DNA of 6,126 nt from Chloroflexota bacterium (GTDB taxonomy: Bacteria; Chloroflexota; Limnocylindria; QHBO01), in assembly GCA_013694795.1 (NCBI GenBank), contig JACDBS010000091.1, forward strand, positions 1 to 6,126, read 5' to 3'. This document shows positions 1 through 6,013 of the stretch, one piece after another. The notes beneath the pieces were generated by a model, which saw only the letters and a program-made list of their open reading frames with translations, made no database searches and had not been told where the DNA came from. Both the position numbers and the translations under genes were made by a program. Position 1 is the stretch's first letter, and each line of letters starts with the position of its first letter.

Positions 1-542
1 CGCCAGGCCTCCTGGAATGGCGCCCAGTTGCCGACCGCCCAGCGCTCGCGCTCACCGAGGGCGGCAGAACCCGGAAAGAGGCTGGCAGTGTGGCCGTCGG
101 AACCCATCCCCAGCCAGACGAGGTCAAATGCCGGCGGTTCACCAGCGCGGGCATCGAACGCCAGCCGCAGCTCGCTCTCATATGAGAGCGCGGCCGCATC
201 GAGGTCGGGGGCCTCCGCCTGCATGCGATGGACACGGTCGGGGCGAACGCCGGGCACCTGCGAGATGAGCATTCCGTAGGCCACGCCGAAGTTGGAATCG
301 GGGTGGTCCGGGGGGACGGCGCGCTCGTCGCCCCAGAAGAACTCGACGCGACTCCAGTCCACCGCGTCGCGCCGCTGCGGCTCCAGCAGCAGCGGATAGA
401 CCTGCTTCGGCGTTCCGCCGCCGGAGAGGGCGACGCGGAAGGTGCCGCGTTGCTCGATCGACTCGCGGGCCGTGGCGACGAAGCGATCGGCGGTTGCGAG
501 CATCACGGCCTCCGCGGTGGGCAGGACCGTGAAACACGTCAT
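1..542 (-). CDS. pgl: 6-phosphogluconolactonase, 3' end beyond the window
   Basis: Hydrolyses 6-phosphogluconolactone to 6-phosphogluconate, the second step of the oxidative pentose phosphate pathway, in the cytoplasm. The frame is open from an ATG at 542-540 to the window edge: 180 residues plus 2 bases. The usual family length is about 230-260, so roughly the last quarter is missing. Visible NagB/Pgl-family motifs are the phosphate-binding loop LSGGGTP (39-45), FFWGDERAVPPDHPDSN (68-84) and LGMGSDGHTASLFPG (144-158). In this last motif the His (H151) is the residue generally proposed as catalytic base. The N-terminus begins MTCFTVLPTAEAV. The start overlaps the opcA stop as ATGA and has a GAGG ribosome binding site 7 bases upstream, which fixes the start well. 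It is the last gene visible in the operon. Family assignment is firm; only the C-terminus is unseen. Confidence 0.95.
   Translation of the reverse strand, partial: MTCFTVLPTAEAVMLATADRFVATARESIEQRGTFRVALSGGGTPKQVYPLLLEPQRRDAVDWSRVEFFWGDERAVPPDHPDSNFGVAYGMLISQVPGVRPDRVHRMQAEAPDLDAAALSYESELRLAFDARAGEPPAFDLVWLGMGSDGHTASLFPGSAALGERERWAVGNWAPFQEAW
173..190. repeat. 18-bp perfect palindrome inside pgl
   Basis: The sequence cgctctcatatgagagcg is identical to its own reverse complement over all 18 bases; the next pair outward (172/191) does not match. It lies inside pgl, where it covers codons for Ala-Leu-Ser-Tyr-Glu-Ser (about residues 118-123), and uses TCA and TAT codons that are unusual in this G/C-ending gene. 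No T-run follows and there is no loop, so it is not a terminator. It may be a fortuitous coding palindrome or a dimeric-protein binding site. No function can be assigned from sequence. Confidence 0.5.
539..542 (-). other. ATGA overlap of opcA stop and pgl start
   Basis: The opcA TGA (541-539) and pgl ATG (542-540) share bases in a 4-base ATGA. This geometry usually goes with translational coupling, so pgl is probably read from the same transcript as opcA. Confidence 0.85.
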
Positions 543-1816
543 GCGGCGGCCTCGCGGGCGGAGGCGAGGAGGATGGCGGCGGCGCGCAGGGCGTCCTCGT
601 AGACCGGGTCCACCACGTCCATGGTGAGCTGTGAGCTGAGCAGCTCCGCCTCACGAGGGCTCTCCATGGCCACGCGGCGCAGCAGGGCGGTCATGCCGTC
701 GCAGTTGGTGGCAACCGTCGCGTCGTCGCGGTCGCGGTCGATGATGAACTCCGACGCGCCGGTCTCGCCCAACGAGCGCAGCCGGACCGAGAGCAGCTCG
801 CCCGGCCGCACCGCGTCGGTCGGCATCGGCTCCAGGAGCAGGTCCACCATCTCGTGCTTGCCCTCCAGACGCAGGCGGAATCCGCCATCCTTCATCGGCT
901 CCAGCGTGCGATGGCGGCGCCACCCCAGGCGCGTCGCGATCCAGCCCGCGTAGAGCAGCGCCTGGGCCATTGGCGCGGCGACGCCCGGCGCCACCTCATC
1001 GTCCTCGTCGTGCCGCCGCGACGTGGGCGGTGCCACGGCGTAGCGGACCCGAAGGCGGCTCAGGTTGGGCAGGTAGCGACGGAAGCGGGGGGCGTCGAAG
1101 AACTGCGCCGTCAGCTCCTGCCACCACGACAGGCGCTCCCAGCTCAGGTCGCCGACGCCGCTCTTGCGCCGCAGCGTGCCCAGCCGGCGGAGCCCCGAGA
1201 GCAGGTGACTGAAGTCGGCCGAGTCGAACAGGACGCGGTCCCCCATCTCGACCAGTTGGTCGAAGACGGGGTCGCCGAACGGTGGATCGCCCGGCCACCA
1301 GACGTGCGTCGGCAGATCGTGGATCAGGAGCGGGGCAACCACTCCGGACAGGTGCGCGGCCGCCTCGCCGCGCACGGTCAGCACGACCTCCTCGTAGCAG
1401 ACCCGGTCGCCGCCGCCGGTGGCGTCATGGCAATGCGTGCTGATCCGCGCGTCGAGAGGGCTGGCATCCGAATCCGGCTCCGGAACGAGCACAATCGCTC
1501 GCGACGGATGCCGCACCCCCAATCCCATGAGGGTGTGCACCACGCGATCGGCCGCGGCTCCGTCGACCACGGTCACGATCAGGTTGAGGACCGATGCGCG
1601 CGCGTGCGGAAGCCCCTTCTCGAGGATGAGCCGATCACCGCCGTCGTCCAGGCCCACCGGCGCATCCCACAGGGACGCCAGGTGCGCGGCAATGGCACGC
1701 ACGCTGGTCTCGCGCTCCTCCCACATGGGCGTGGCCAGGCTCTCGTCCGCGCCGAACTGCATGAGCCGCCGATGGACCGCCTGCTCCTCGGTGACGCTCA
1801 GCGAGCGGTCGTTCAC
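539..1816 (-). CDS. opcA: Glucose-6-phosphate dehydrogenase assembly/activator protein OpcA
   Basis: OpcA is a cytoplasmic non-enzymatic partner of glucose-6-phosphate dehydrogenase that promotes its oligomerisation and activity, known from Cyanobacteria and Actinobacteria. The protein is 425 residues from a GTG start at 1816-1814 that overlaps the zwf stop as GTGA. Family hallmarks are VVHTLMGLGVRHPSRAIVL (92-110), a Cys-containing segment STHCHDATGGGDRVCYEEV (127-145) and LLIHDLPTHVWWPGDPPF (163-180), followed by an alpha-helical region (181-255) and a C-terminal domain (about 255-425). It is longer than the roughly 300-residue actinobacterial proteins and nearer to cyanobacterial ones. An in-frame ATG at 1954 would add 46 Arg-rich residues lying wholly inside zwf. 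That extension looks like out-of-frame translation of zwf, so I prefer the GTG. No convincing Shine-Dalgarno precedes it, which suggests coupling to zwf. The next internal Met (residue 19) is a weaker alternative start. Position directly after zwf supports the call. Confidence 0.92.
   Translation of the reverse strand: MNDRSLSVTEEQAVHRRLMQFGADESLATPMWEERETSVRAIAAHLASLWDAPVGLDDGGDRLILEKGLPHARASVLNLIVTVVDGAAADRVVHTLMGLGVRHPSRAIVLVPEPDSDASPLDARISTHCHDATGGGDRVCYEEVVLTVRGEAAAHLSGVVAPLLIHDLPTHVWWPGDPPFGDPVFDQLVEMGDRVLFDSADFSHLLSGLRRLGTLRRKSGVGDLSWERLSWWQELTAQFFDAPRFRRYLPNLSRLRVRYAVAPPTSRRHDEDDEVAPGVAAPMAQALLYAGWIATRLGWRRHRTLEPMKDGGFRLRLEGKHEMVDLLLEPMPTDAVRPGELLSVRLRSLGETGASEFIIDRDRDDATVATNCDGMTALLRRVAMESPREAELLSSQLTMDVVDPVYEDALRAAAILLASAREAAA
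550..553 (-). promoter_or_regulatory. Ribosome binding site of pgl
   Basis: On the minus strand this reads GAGG, 7 bases before the pgl ATG at 542-540, and lies inside the last codons of opcA. The spacing is near ideal and supports the ATG that overlaps the opcA stop codon. Pgl can therefore be initiated both independently and by coupling to opcA translation. Confidence 0.6.
1813..1816 (-). other. GTGA overlap of zwf stop and opcA start
   Basis: The zwf TGA (1815-1813) and the preferred opcA GTG (1816-1814) share bases. No AGGA-like element is visible in the roughly 20 bases before the GTG, so opcA initiation probably depends on ribosomes finishing zwf. Confidence 0.7.
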
Positions 1817-3408
1817 GGCTTGCGCCAGGCGCGCCCGTCGCGATCGAGGAGCTCGTCGGCGGCGGGCGGTCCCCAACTGCCGGCGCCGTAGAAGTGCAGC
1901 GGCCCGCCCTCGCCGGCGGCCCACGCCTCCAGGATCGGGTCGAGAATGGCCCACGCGCGCTCCACCTCGTCGTCACGAGTGAAAAGGCTGGCGTCGCCGG
2001 TCATGGCGTCGAGCAGGAGCGTCTCGTACGCGTCGGGCGAGTCGACCGCGAACGAGGATCCGTAGCGGAAGTCCATGTTGACGGTGCGGATCTGGAGCCC
2101 CTGACCGGGAACCTTGGCGCCGAAGCGCAGGAGGATCCCCTCGTCCGGCTGCACGCGGATGGCGAGCACGTTCGGGTCGATCTGCGGGACGCCGGCGCGC
2201 GAGAAGAGCGCCAGCGGAGCCCGCCGGAACTGGACCGCGATCTCCGTGACGCGGCTGGGCAACGCCTTGCCGGTGCGGATGTAGAACGGGACACCCGCCC
2301 AGCGCCACGAATCTATGGCCAGCTTGAGCGCCACGAACGTCTCGGTCTCCGAGGCGGGCGCCACCTCCGGCTCATCGCGATACGACGAGACGCGCGCGCC
2401 CTCCACCCAGCCGGAGACATATTGGCCGCGCACGGTATTGGCGGCCACGTCGGCGCGAGCCATCGGCTTCACAGCGCGCAGCACCTTGAGCTTCTCGTCG
2501 CGCAGATCCTCGGCGCCGAACTCGATGGGCGGCTCCATGGCGAACATGGCCAACAACTGGAGTCCGTGGTTCTGGACGATGTCGCGCAGGGCGCCGGTGG
2601 CGTCGTAGAAGTCGCCGCGGCCCTCGACGCCCACCGTCTCGGCAACCGTGATCTGGACCGAATCGATGTATCGGCGATTCCAGATCGGCTCGAACAGCCC
2701 GTTGCCGAATCGGAAGACGGAGAGGTTCTGGACCGTCTCCTTGCCCAGGTAGTGATCGATCCGATAGACCTGGTCCTCGTCGAGGACCTCGGCCATCTCG
2801 TGATTCAGGGTTCGTGCGCTGTCGAGGTCATAGCCGAACGGCTTCTCGACAATGACGCGCGTCCAGCCGCGCTTCGAACCTGTCGTGCGCCGATCCCCAT
2901 TGGCGGCCAGGCCGGCCCGGTCGAGCTGGTTGACGATCTCCGGGTACAGGCTGGGCGGAACGGCGAAATAGAAGAGCCGATTCCCGGCGGTGCCCCGGTC
3001 GCGATCGATGCGGTCGAGCCGTTTGGCGAGCTCCACGTAGGCCACCGGGTCATCGAAGTTACCGTGGTGGTACTCGATGCCCCGCGCGAACGATTCCCAG
3101 ATGGCCGGCTTGACCGGCTTGTTGCGGCTGTGCTCGTTGATCCCGTCGAGCAGGTGCTGGCGGAATACCTCGTCCGTCAGATCGCGGCGAGCGAAGCCGA
3201 CGACCGTGAATTCGGGCGGCAGGAAGCCACCGAGCAGGGTGTTGTAGAGGGCCGGAGCAAGCTTGCGTTCGGTCAGGTCCCCGGTCGCGCCGCAGATGAC
3301 CATGGTGCACGGCTCCGCCATGCGCTCCAGGCGCAGCCCCTCGCGCAGCGGGTTGGCCTCCGGCTTGCCGGCCACGACCGGCTGCGCCTGGCGGTCCACG
3401 GTCTGCAT
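1813..3408 (-). CDS. zwf: Glucose-6-phosphate 1-dehydrogenase
   Basis: Oxidises glucose-6-phosphate to 6-phosphogluconolactone with reduction of NADP+, the entry and usual control step of the oxidative pentose phosphate pathway. The protein is 531 residues, full length for the family (about 480-530). Visible features are the Rossmann fingerprint GATGDLTERKL (40-50), EKPFGYDL (188-195), and the G6PDH signature RIDHYLGKE (216-224), which carries the catalytic His (H219) and substrate-binding Lys (K223). They are followed by ETVGVEGRGDFYD (257-269) in the C-terminal domain and RTGKALP (378-384). The N-terminus has about 20 variable residues and then NPLREGLRLERMAEPC, which is shared by actinobacterial-type Zwf. 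This supports the upstream ATG over the internal Met30. It starts 5 bases after the gnd stop and its TGA overlaps the opcA GTG. Residue 39, just before the glycine loop, is Cys where family members usually have Phe. Confidence 0.98.
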   Translation of the reverse strand: MQTVDRQAQPVVAGKPEANPLREGLRLERMAEPCTMVICGATGDLTERKLAPALYNTLLGGFLPPEFTVVGFARRDLTDEVFRQHLLDGINEHSRNKPVKPAIWESFARGIEYHHGNFDDPVAYVELAKRLDRIDRDRGTAGNRLFYFAVPPSLYPEIVNQLDRAGLAANGDRRTTGSKRGWTRVIVEKPFGYDLDSARTLNHEMAEVLDEDQVYRIDHYLGKETVQNLSVFRFGNGLFEPIWNRRYIDSVQITVAETVGVEGRGDFYDATGALRDIVQNHGLQLLAMFAMEPPIEFGAEDLRDEKLKVLRAVKPMARADVAANTVRGQYVSGWVEGARVSSYRDEPEVAPASETETFVALKLAIDSWRWAGVPFYIRTGKALPSRVTEIAVQFRRAPLALFSRAGVPQIDPNVLAIRVQPDEGILLRFGAKVPGQGLQIRTVNMDFRYGSSFAVDSPDAYETLLLDAMTGDASLFTRDDEVERAWAILDPILEAWAAGEGGPLHFYGAGSWGPPAADELLDRDGRAWRKP

Positions 3409-3413
3409 CGGTG

Positions 3414-4334
3414 CTACTTGCGCTCCTTGATGGCGTGCCCGCCGAATTCGTTGCGCAGGGCGGCGAGGACGCGATCGGTGTAGGAGTCCGGCTCGCGCCG
3501 GCTCCGGAAACGCTGGATGAGGCTCAGCGTGATCACCGGCGCCGGCACATCGTGGTCAATCGCCTCGGCCACGGTCCAGCGGCCTTCGCCCGAATCGGCG
3601 ACCCAGCCGTGGATGTCGGTGAGGTCGTTGCCCTCCTTCTCGAAGGCGTTGCCCGCCAGCCCGAGCAGCCACGAGCGGATGACCGACCCGTTGTTCCACA
3701 TGCGCGAGACGGCCGCCAGGTCCACGTCGTACTCGCCGGCGTGCAGGATGTCGAAGCCCTCCCCGTAGGCCTGCATGATCGCGTACTCGATGCCGTTGTG
3801 GACCATCTTGGTGTAGTGGCCCGCGCCGGCATCGCCGCAGTAGAGGTAGCCGTTTTCTGGGGCCAGCGTCTTCACCACCGGCTCGAAGCGCTCGAAGACT
3901 TCCCGCTTGCCGCCCAGCATGGCGCAGAAGCCGACCTCTAGGCCCCAGACGCCACCGCTGACTCCCATGTCCAGCCATTCAATCCCCTTGGTGGCCAGCT
4001 CGGCGGCGTGACGCTTCGAGTCGTGGAAGCGGCTGTTGCCTGCGTCGATGATGACGTCGCCCGGCTCCAGGATGGCCGCGAGCTGCTCGATCATGGCGTC
4101 GGTGGCATCGCCCGACGGCACGCTGATCACGACGTGACGCGGGGCGGCCGTCATCTCGACCAGCCGCTCAAGGGGATCCGCCACGCTGACGCGCCCCTCG
4201 TTCTCCGGCTCCGCGGCGACCGCGGCGGTGACCGCCTCCGTCCGGTTCCAGGCGACCACGTCGTGGCCACCGCGAGCGGCGCGGCGCGCCATCCCGGCTC
4301 CCATCCTCCCCAGCCCGGCGATTGCGACCTGCAT
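3414..4334 (-). CDS. gnd: Decarboxylating 6-phosphogluconate dehydrogenase, short form
   Basis: Oxidatively decarboxylates 6-phosphogluconate to ribulose-5-phosphate and CO2, making the second reduced nicotinamide of the oxidative pentose phosphate pathway. At 306 residues it belongs to the short class (about 300 residues, as in Bacillus YqeC/GndA), not the roughly 470-residue E. coli/animal class. Visible features are the Rossmann motif GLGRMG (7-12), cofactor-specificity segment AWNRTEA (28-34), substrate-binding DAGNSRFHDS (97-106), DMGVSGGVWG (122-131), and the catalytic segment GHYTKMVHNGIEY (172-184) with Lys176 and Asn180, followed by the all-helical C-terminal domain with DSGEGRWT (247-254). 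Short-form enzymes are commonly NAD-preferring with an acidic residue after beta-2. Here the Asn-Arg-Thr motif resembles the NADP-binding motif of the long enzymes. It lies 8 bases after pgi and 5 before zwf. Family assignment is firm; cofactor preference is inference. Confidence 0.96.
   Translation of the reverse strand: MQVAIAGLGRMGAGMARRAARGGHDVVAWNRTEAVTAAVAAEPENEGRVSVADPLERLVEMTAAPRHVVISVPSGDATDAMIEQLAAILEPGDVIIDAGNSRFHDSKRHAAELATKGIEWLDMGVSGGVWGLEVGFCAMLGGKREVFERFEPVVKTLAPENGYLYCGDAGAGHYTKMVHNGIEYAIMQAYGEGFDILHAGEYDVDLAAVSRMWNNGSVIRSWLLGLAGNAFEKEGNDLTDIHGWVADSGEGRWTVAEAIDHDVPAPVITLSLIQRFRSRREPDSYTDRVLAALRNEFGGHAIKERK
3423..3427 (-). promoter_or_regulatory. Possible ribosome binding site of zwf
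   Basis: Minus-strand AGGAG lies inside the last codons of gnd, 14 bases before the zwf ATG at 3408-3406. The spacing is longer than optimal. Because the gnd stop is only 5 bases from the start, ribosomes finishing gnd could also reinitiate here. Confidence 0.4.
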
Positions 4335-4342
4335 GTTGCTCG

Positions 4343-6013
4343 CTACCTCGTGTATGCGCCGATCATGGCATCCAGCCGGTCCACGCCGGCCTCCGCATCG
4401 GCGAAGTGGAGTCGCAGCGCCCGACGGCCGCGGCGCTGAAGCGAGGCGAGGTCGCCCAGCGCCTGCGCCGCGATGAGAGTACCGAACGACTCCTCCCAGC
4501 CGGGGATCGGCAGGTCCTTGGACGGGTCGGCGGTGAGCTGGAGGAAGACGCCCGTGTCCGGCCCGCCCTTGTGCAACTGGCCGGTCGAATGGAGAAATCG
4601 CGGACCGAAGCCCAGCGTGGTCGCTGCGCCGGTCGCGTCGCGGATGCGGCCGCGGATGGCCTGGAGGCGCTCCTCGATGGGACGGTCCGGCGGCAGGTAG
4701 GCCAGGATGCCAAAGTAATCGCGCCCCCCACGCGTCAGCCCCAGCAACTGGTGCATGGCGCCTTCGACGCTCACCGGCGTATCACCCAGGACGGCCGGAT
4801 CCGCGCTGACCGCGATCCCGGGTTCGCTCACCAGGGGCATGGACGCCGGAAGGGCGCCTGTTGACTGGTAGGCCGTGAGGAGCTCTTTCGTGGCGTCCTT
4901 CGACTCCTGCACGTTCGGCTGGTCGAAGGGATCGATGCCCAGCACGATCCCGGCGGCCGCGGTGGCCACCTCCCAGCGCATGAACTCGGCGCCGATGTCG
5001 AGCGGGCCGTCCAGCACGATCTCCTCGTTCGCGAGCGCGCTCATGGCCGGATCTGGCTCATCGGCGAATCTCACGAAGAGGAAGTACCGATCGTCGCCGT
5101 AGGCGTCGGGGTCGGCGAGCGGTTCGCCCACCACAGGGACGATCCCCTTCCCGGCCTTGCCGGTGCTCTCGGCGACGAGCTGCTCGGCCCAGTCGCCGAA
5201 CGCCGCCATGCGCGGCGAAGTCAGGATGGTGAGCTTGTCGCGACCGGCCAGCGCCGCCTCGCCGATGGCCGCGCCCAGGCTCAGCCCGGGGTTGGAAGCT
5301 GTGTCCGGCGTGCGACACGCCTCAGCCATGAGGAGCGCCCGCTCGAGGAGCGTGCGGACGTCGACGCCGTTGAGTGCCGCGGGGACGAGGCCGAAGACGG
5401 TGAGCGCGGAGTAGCGGCCGCCCACGTCGGGCGGTGCCTCCACGATGGCGCGGAACTCCTGCGCGCGGGCAAGCTCGGCCAGCGAGGTGCCCGGATCGGT
5501 GATGGCCACGAAGTCGAGCGCCGGCGCGATCTCGCCCATGGCGGCCTGGTACGCGTTCGGCTCGGCCGTCGAGCCGGATTTCGAGCTGACGCAGAACAGC
5601 GTGCGCTGCTCCGACGCCCAAGAGCGGAAGCCGCGCACCACGTCAGGATGGGTGGAGTCAAGGATGCGCAACTCCAGGCCATCGGCCGATGCCGCGCCGT
5701 TGCCGGCCGGTCCGCCGGCCCAGCCGAAGACGCGGCTGAACAGCTCCGGCGCCAAGCTCGAGCCGCCCATGCCCAGGACGGCCGCGCGCCGATAGCCGTC
5801 CTCGCGCACGTCGCGGGCCAGGTGCTCGAGCTCCGCGACACGCGCGGACATCGCCGCCGGCAGGTCCAGCCAGCCGAGCCAGGCCGCAACCTCGTCGGCC
5901 GGCTTGCCCGACGCGGCCCACAGCGAGCCATCCTTTGCCCACAGCCGCTCCGCGACGCGATCCGTCGTCCACCCCGCAAGGCGAGACGTGATCGCGTCGT
6001 CGAGCTCGGTCAT
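4343..6013 (-). CDS. pgi: Glucose-6-phosphate isomerase (Tal/Pgi-fusion type)
   Basis: Interconverts glucose-6-phosphate and fructose-6-phosphate in the cytoplasm, linking glycolysis to the pentose phosphate pathway. The protein is 556 residues with two SIS (sugar isomerase) folds. The first holds GMGGSSLAPELF (81-92), STHPDVV (120-126) and the phosphate-binding SSKSGSTAEP (143-152). The second holds GGRYSALTVFGLVP (198-211) and WAEQLVAESTGKAGKG (275-290), with the likely catalytic Glu282. Further on are DPFDQPNVQESK (361-372) and RFLHSTGQLHKGGP (472-485), with the C-terminal Lys482. The text, especially the FLHSTGQLHKGGP block, resembles the isomerase half of bifunctional transaldolase/Pgi proteins more than E. 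coli Pgi. The canonical GQHAFYQ block of classical Pgi is not seen. The ATG overlaps the tal stop as ATGA and has AGGAG 11 bases upstream. It could be misread as one half of a fused gene, but the tal stop is clear and in another frame. Confidence 0.95.
   Translation of the reverse strand: MTELDDAITSRLAGWTTDRVAERLWAKDGSLWAASGKPADEVAAWLGWLDLPAAMSARVAELEHLARDVREDGYRRAAVLGMGGSSLAPELFSRVFGWAGGPAGNGAASADGLELRILDSTHPDVVRGFRSWASEQRTLFCVSSKSGSTAEPNAYQAAMGEIAPALDFVAITDPGTSLAELARAQEFRAIVEAPPDVGGRYSALTVFGLVPAALNGVDVRTLLERALLMAEACRTPDTASNPGLSLGAAIGEAALAGRDKLTILTSPRMAAFGDWAEQLVAESTGKAGKGIVPVVGEPLADPDAYGDDRYFLFVRFADEPDPAMSALANEEIVLDGPLDIGAEFMRWEVATAAAGIVLGIDPFDQPNVQESKDATKELLTAYQSTGALPASMPLVSEPGIAVSADPAVLGDTPVSVEGAMHQLLGLTRGGRDYFGILAYLPPDRPIEERLQAIRGRIRDATGAATTLGFGPRFLHSTGQLHKGGPDTGVFLQLTADPSKDLPIPGWEESFGTLIAAQALGDLASLQRRGRRALRLHFADAEAGVDRLDAMIGAYTR
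4346..4349 (-). promoter_or_regulatory. Ribosome binding site of gnd
   Basis: Minus-strand GAGG abuts the pgi TAG stop codon and lies 11 bases before the gnd ATG at 4334-4332. This is an acceptable Shine-Dalgarno core and spacing. It supports the chosen ATG, which also places the Rossmann glycine motif at the expected residue 7. Confidence 0.5.
6010..6013 (-). other. ATGA overlap of tal stop and pgi start
   Basis: The tal TGA (6012-6010) and pgi ATG (6013-6011) overlap in a 4-base ATGA, so the two reading frames differ by one base. A single-base indel here would join them into one Tal-Pgi polypeptide. Confidence 0.85.

Noticed and set aside
178..654. 158-residue minus-strand open frame over the start of pgl
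   Set aside because: It is the wrong frame. The Pgl motifs (LSGGGTP, GDER, DGHTAS) lie in the frame starting at 542, while this product is Arg/Pro-rich and motif-free.
721..741. Short tandem-like cggtcg repeats in opcA
   Set aside because: They encode the acidic/basic Asp-Arg-Asp-Arg-Asp-Asp stretch in frame and are too short and imperfect to be a separate repeat element.
854..1891. 345-residue plus-strand open frame opposite opcA
   Set aside because: Same high-GC antisense effect; no family motif, and no ribosome binding site or operon context on that strand.
1894..3483. 529-residue open frame on the plus strand across the whole of zwf
   Set aside because: It is the antisense of a strongly supported gene. 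In high-GC DNA with G/C at third positions, an antisense frame often lacks stops. Its product is rich in Arg, His, Asp and Val and has no recognisable domain.
3880..3900. Short direct repeat of gctcgaag in gnd
   Set aside because: Two 8-base copies in coding sequence are expected by chance in GC-rich DNA and match the FERFEP codons.
3411..4864. Plus-strand frames opposite gnd and the 3' part of pgi (3411-3941, 4008-4439, 4322-4864)
   Set aside because: All are antisense to strongly supported genes, with low-complexity Arg/Ala-rich products and no homology I recognise.
5706..5721. GC-rich hairpin (6-base stem, 4-base loop) resembling a terminator stem
   Set aside because: It lies inside pgi, codes for a Gly/Ala/Pro-rich loop, and has no T-run after it on either strand.
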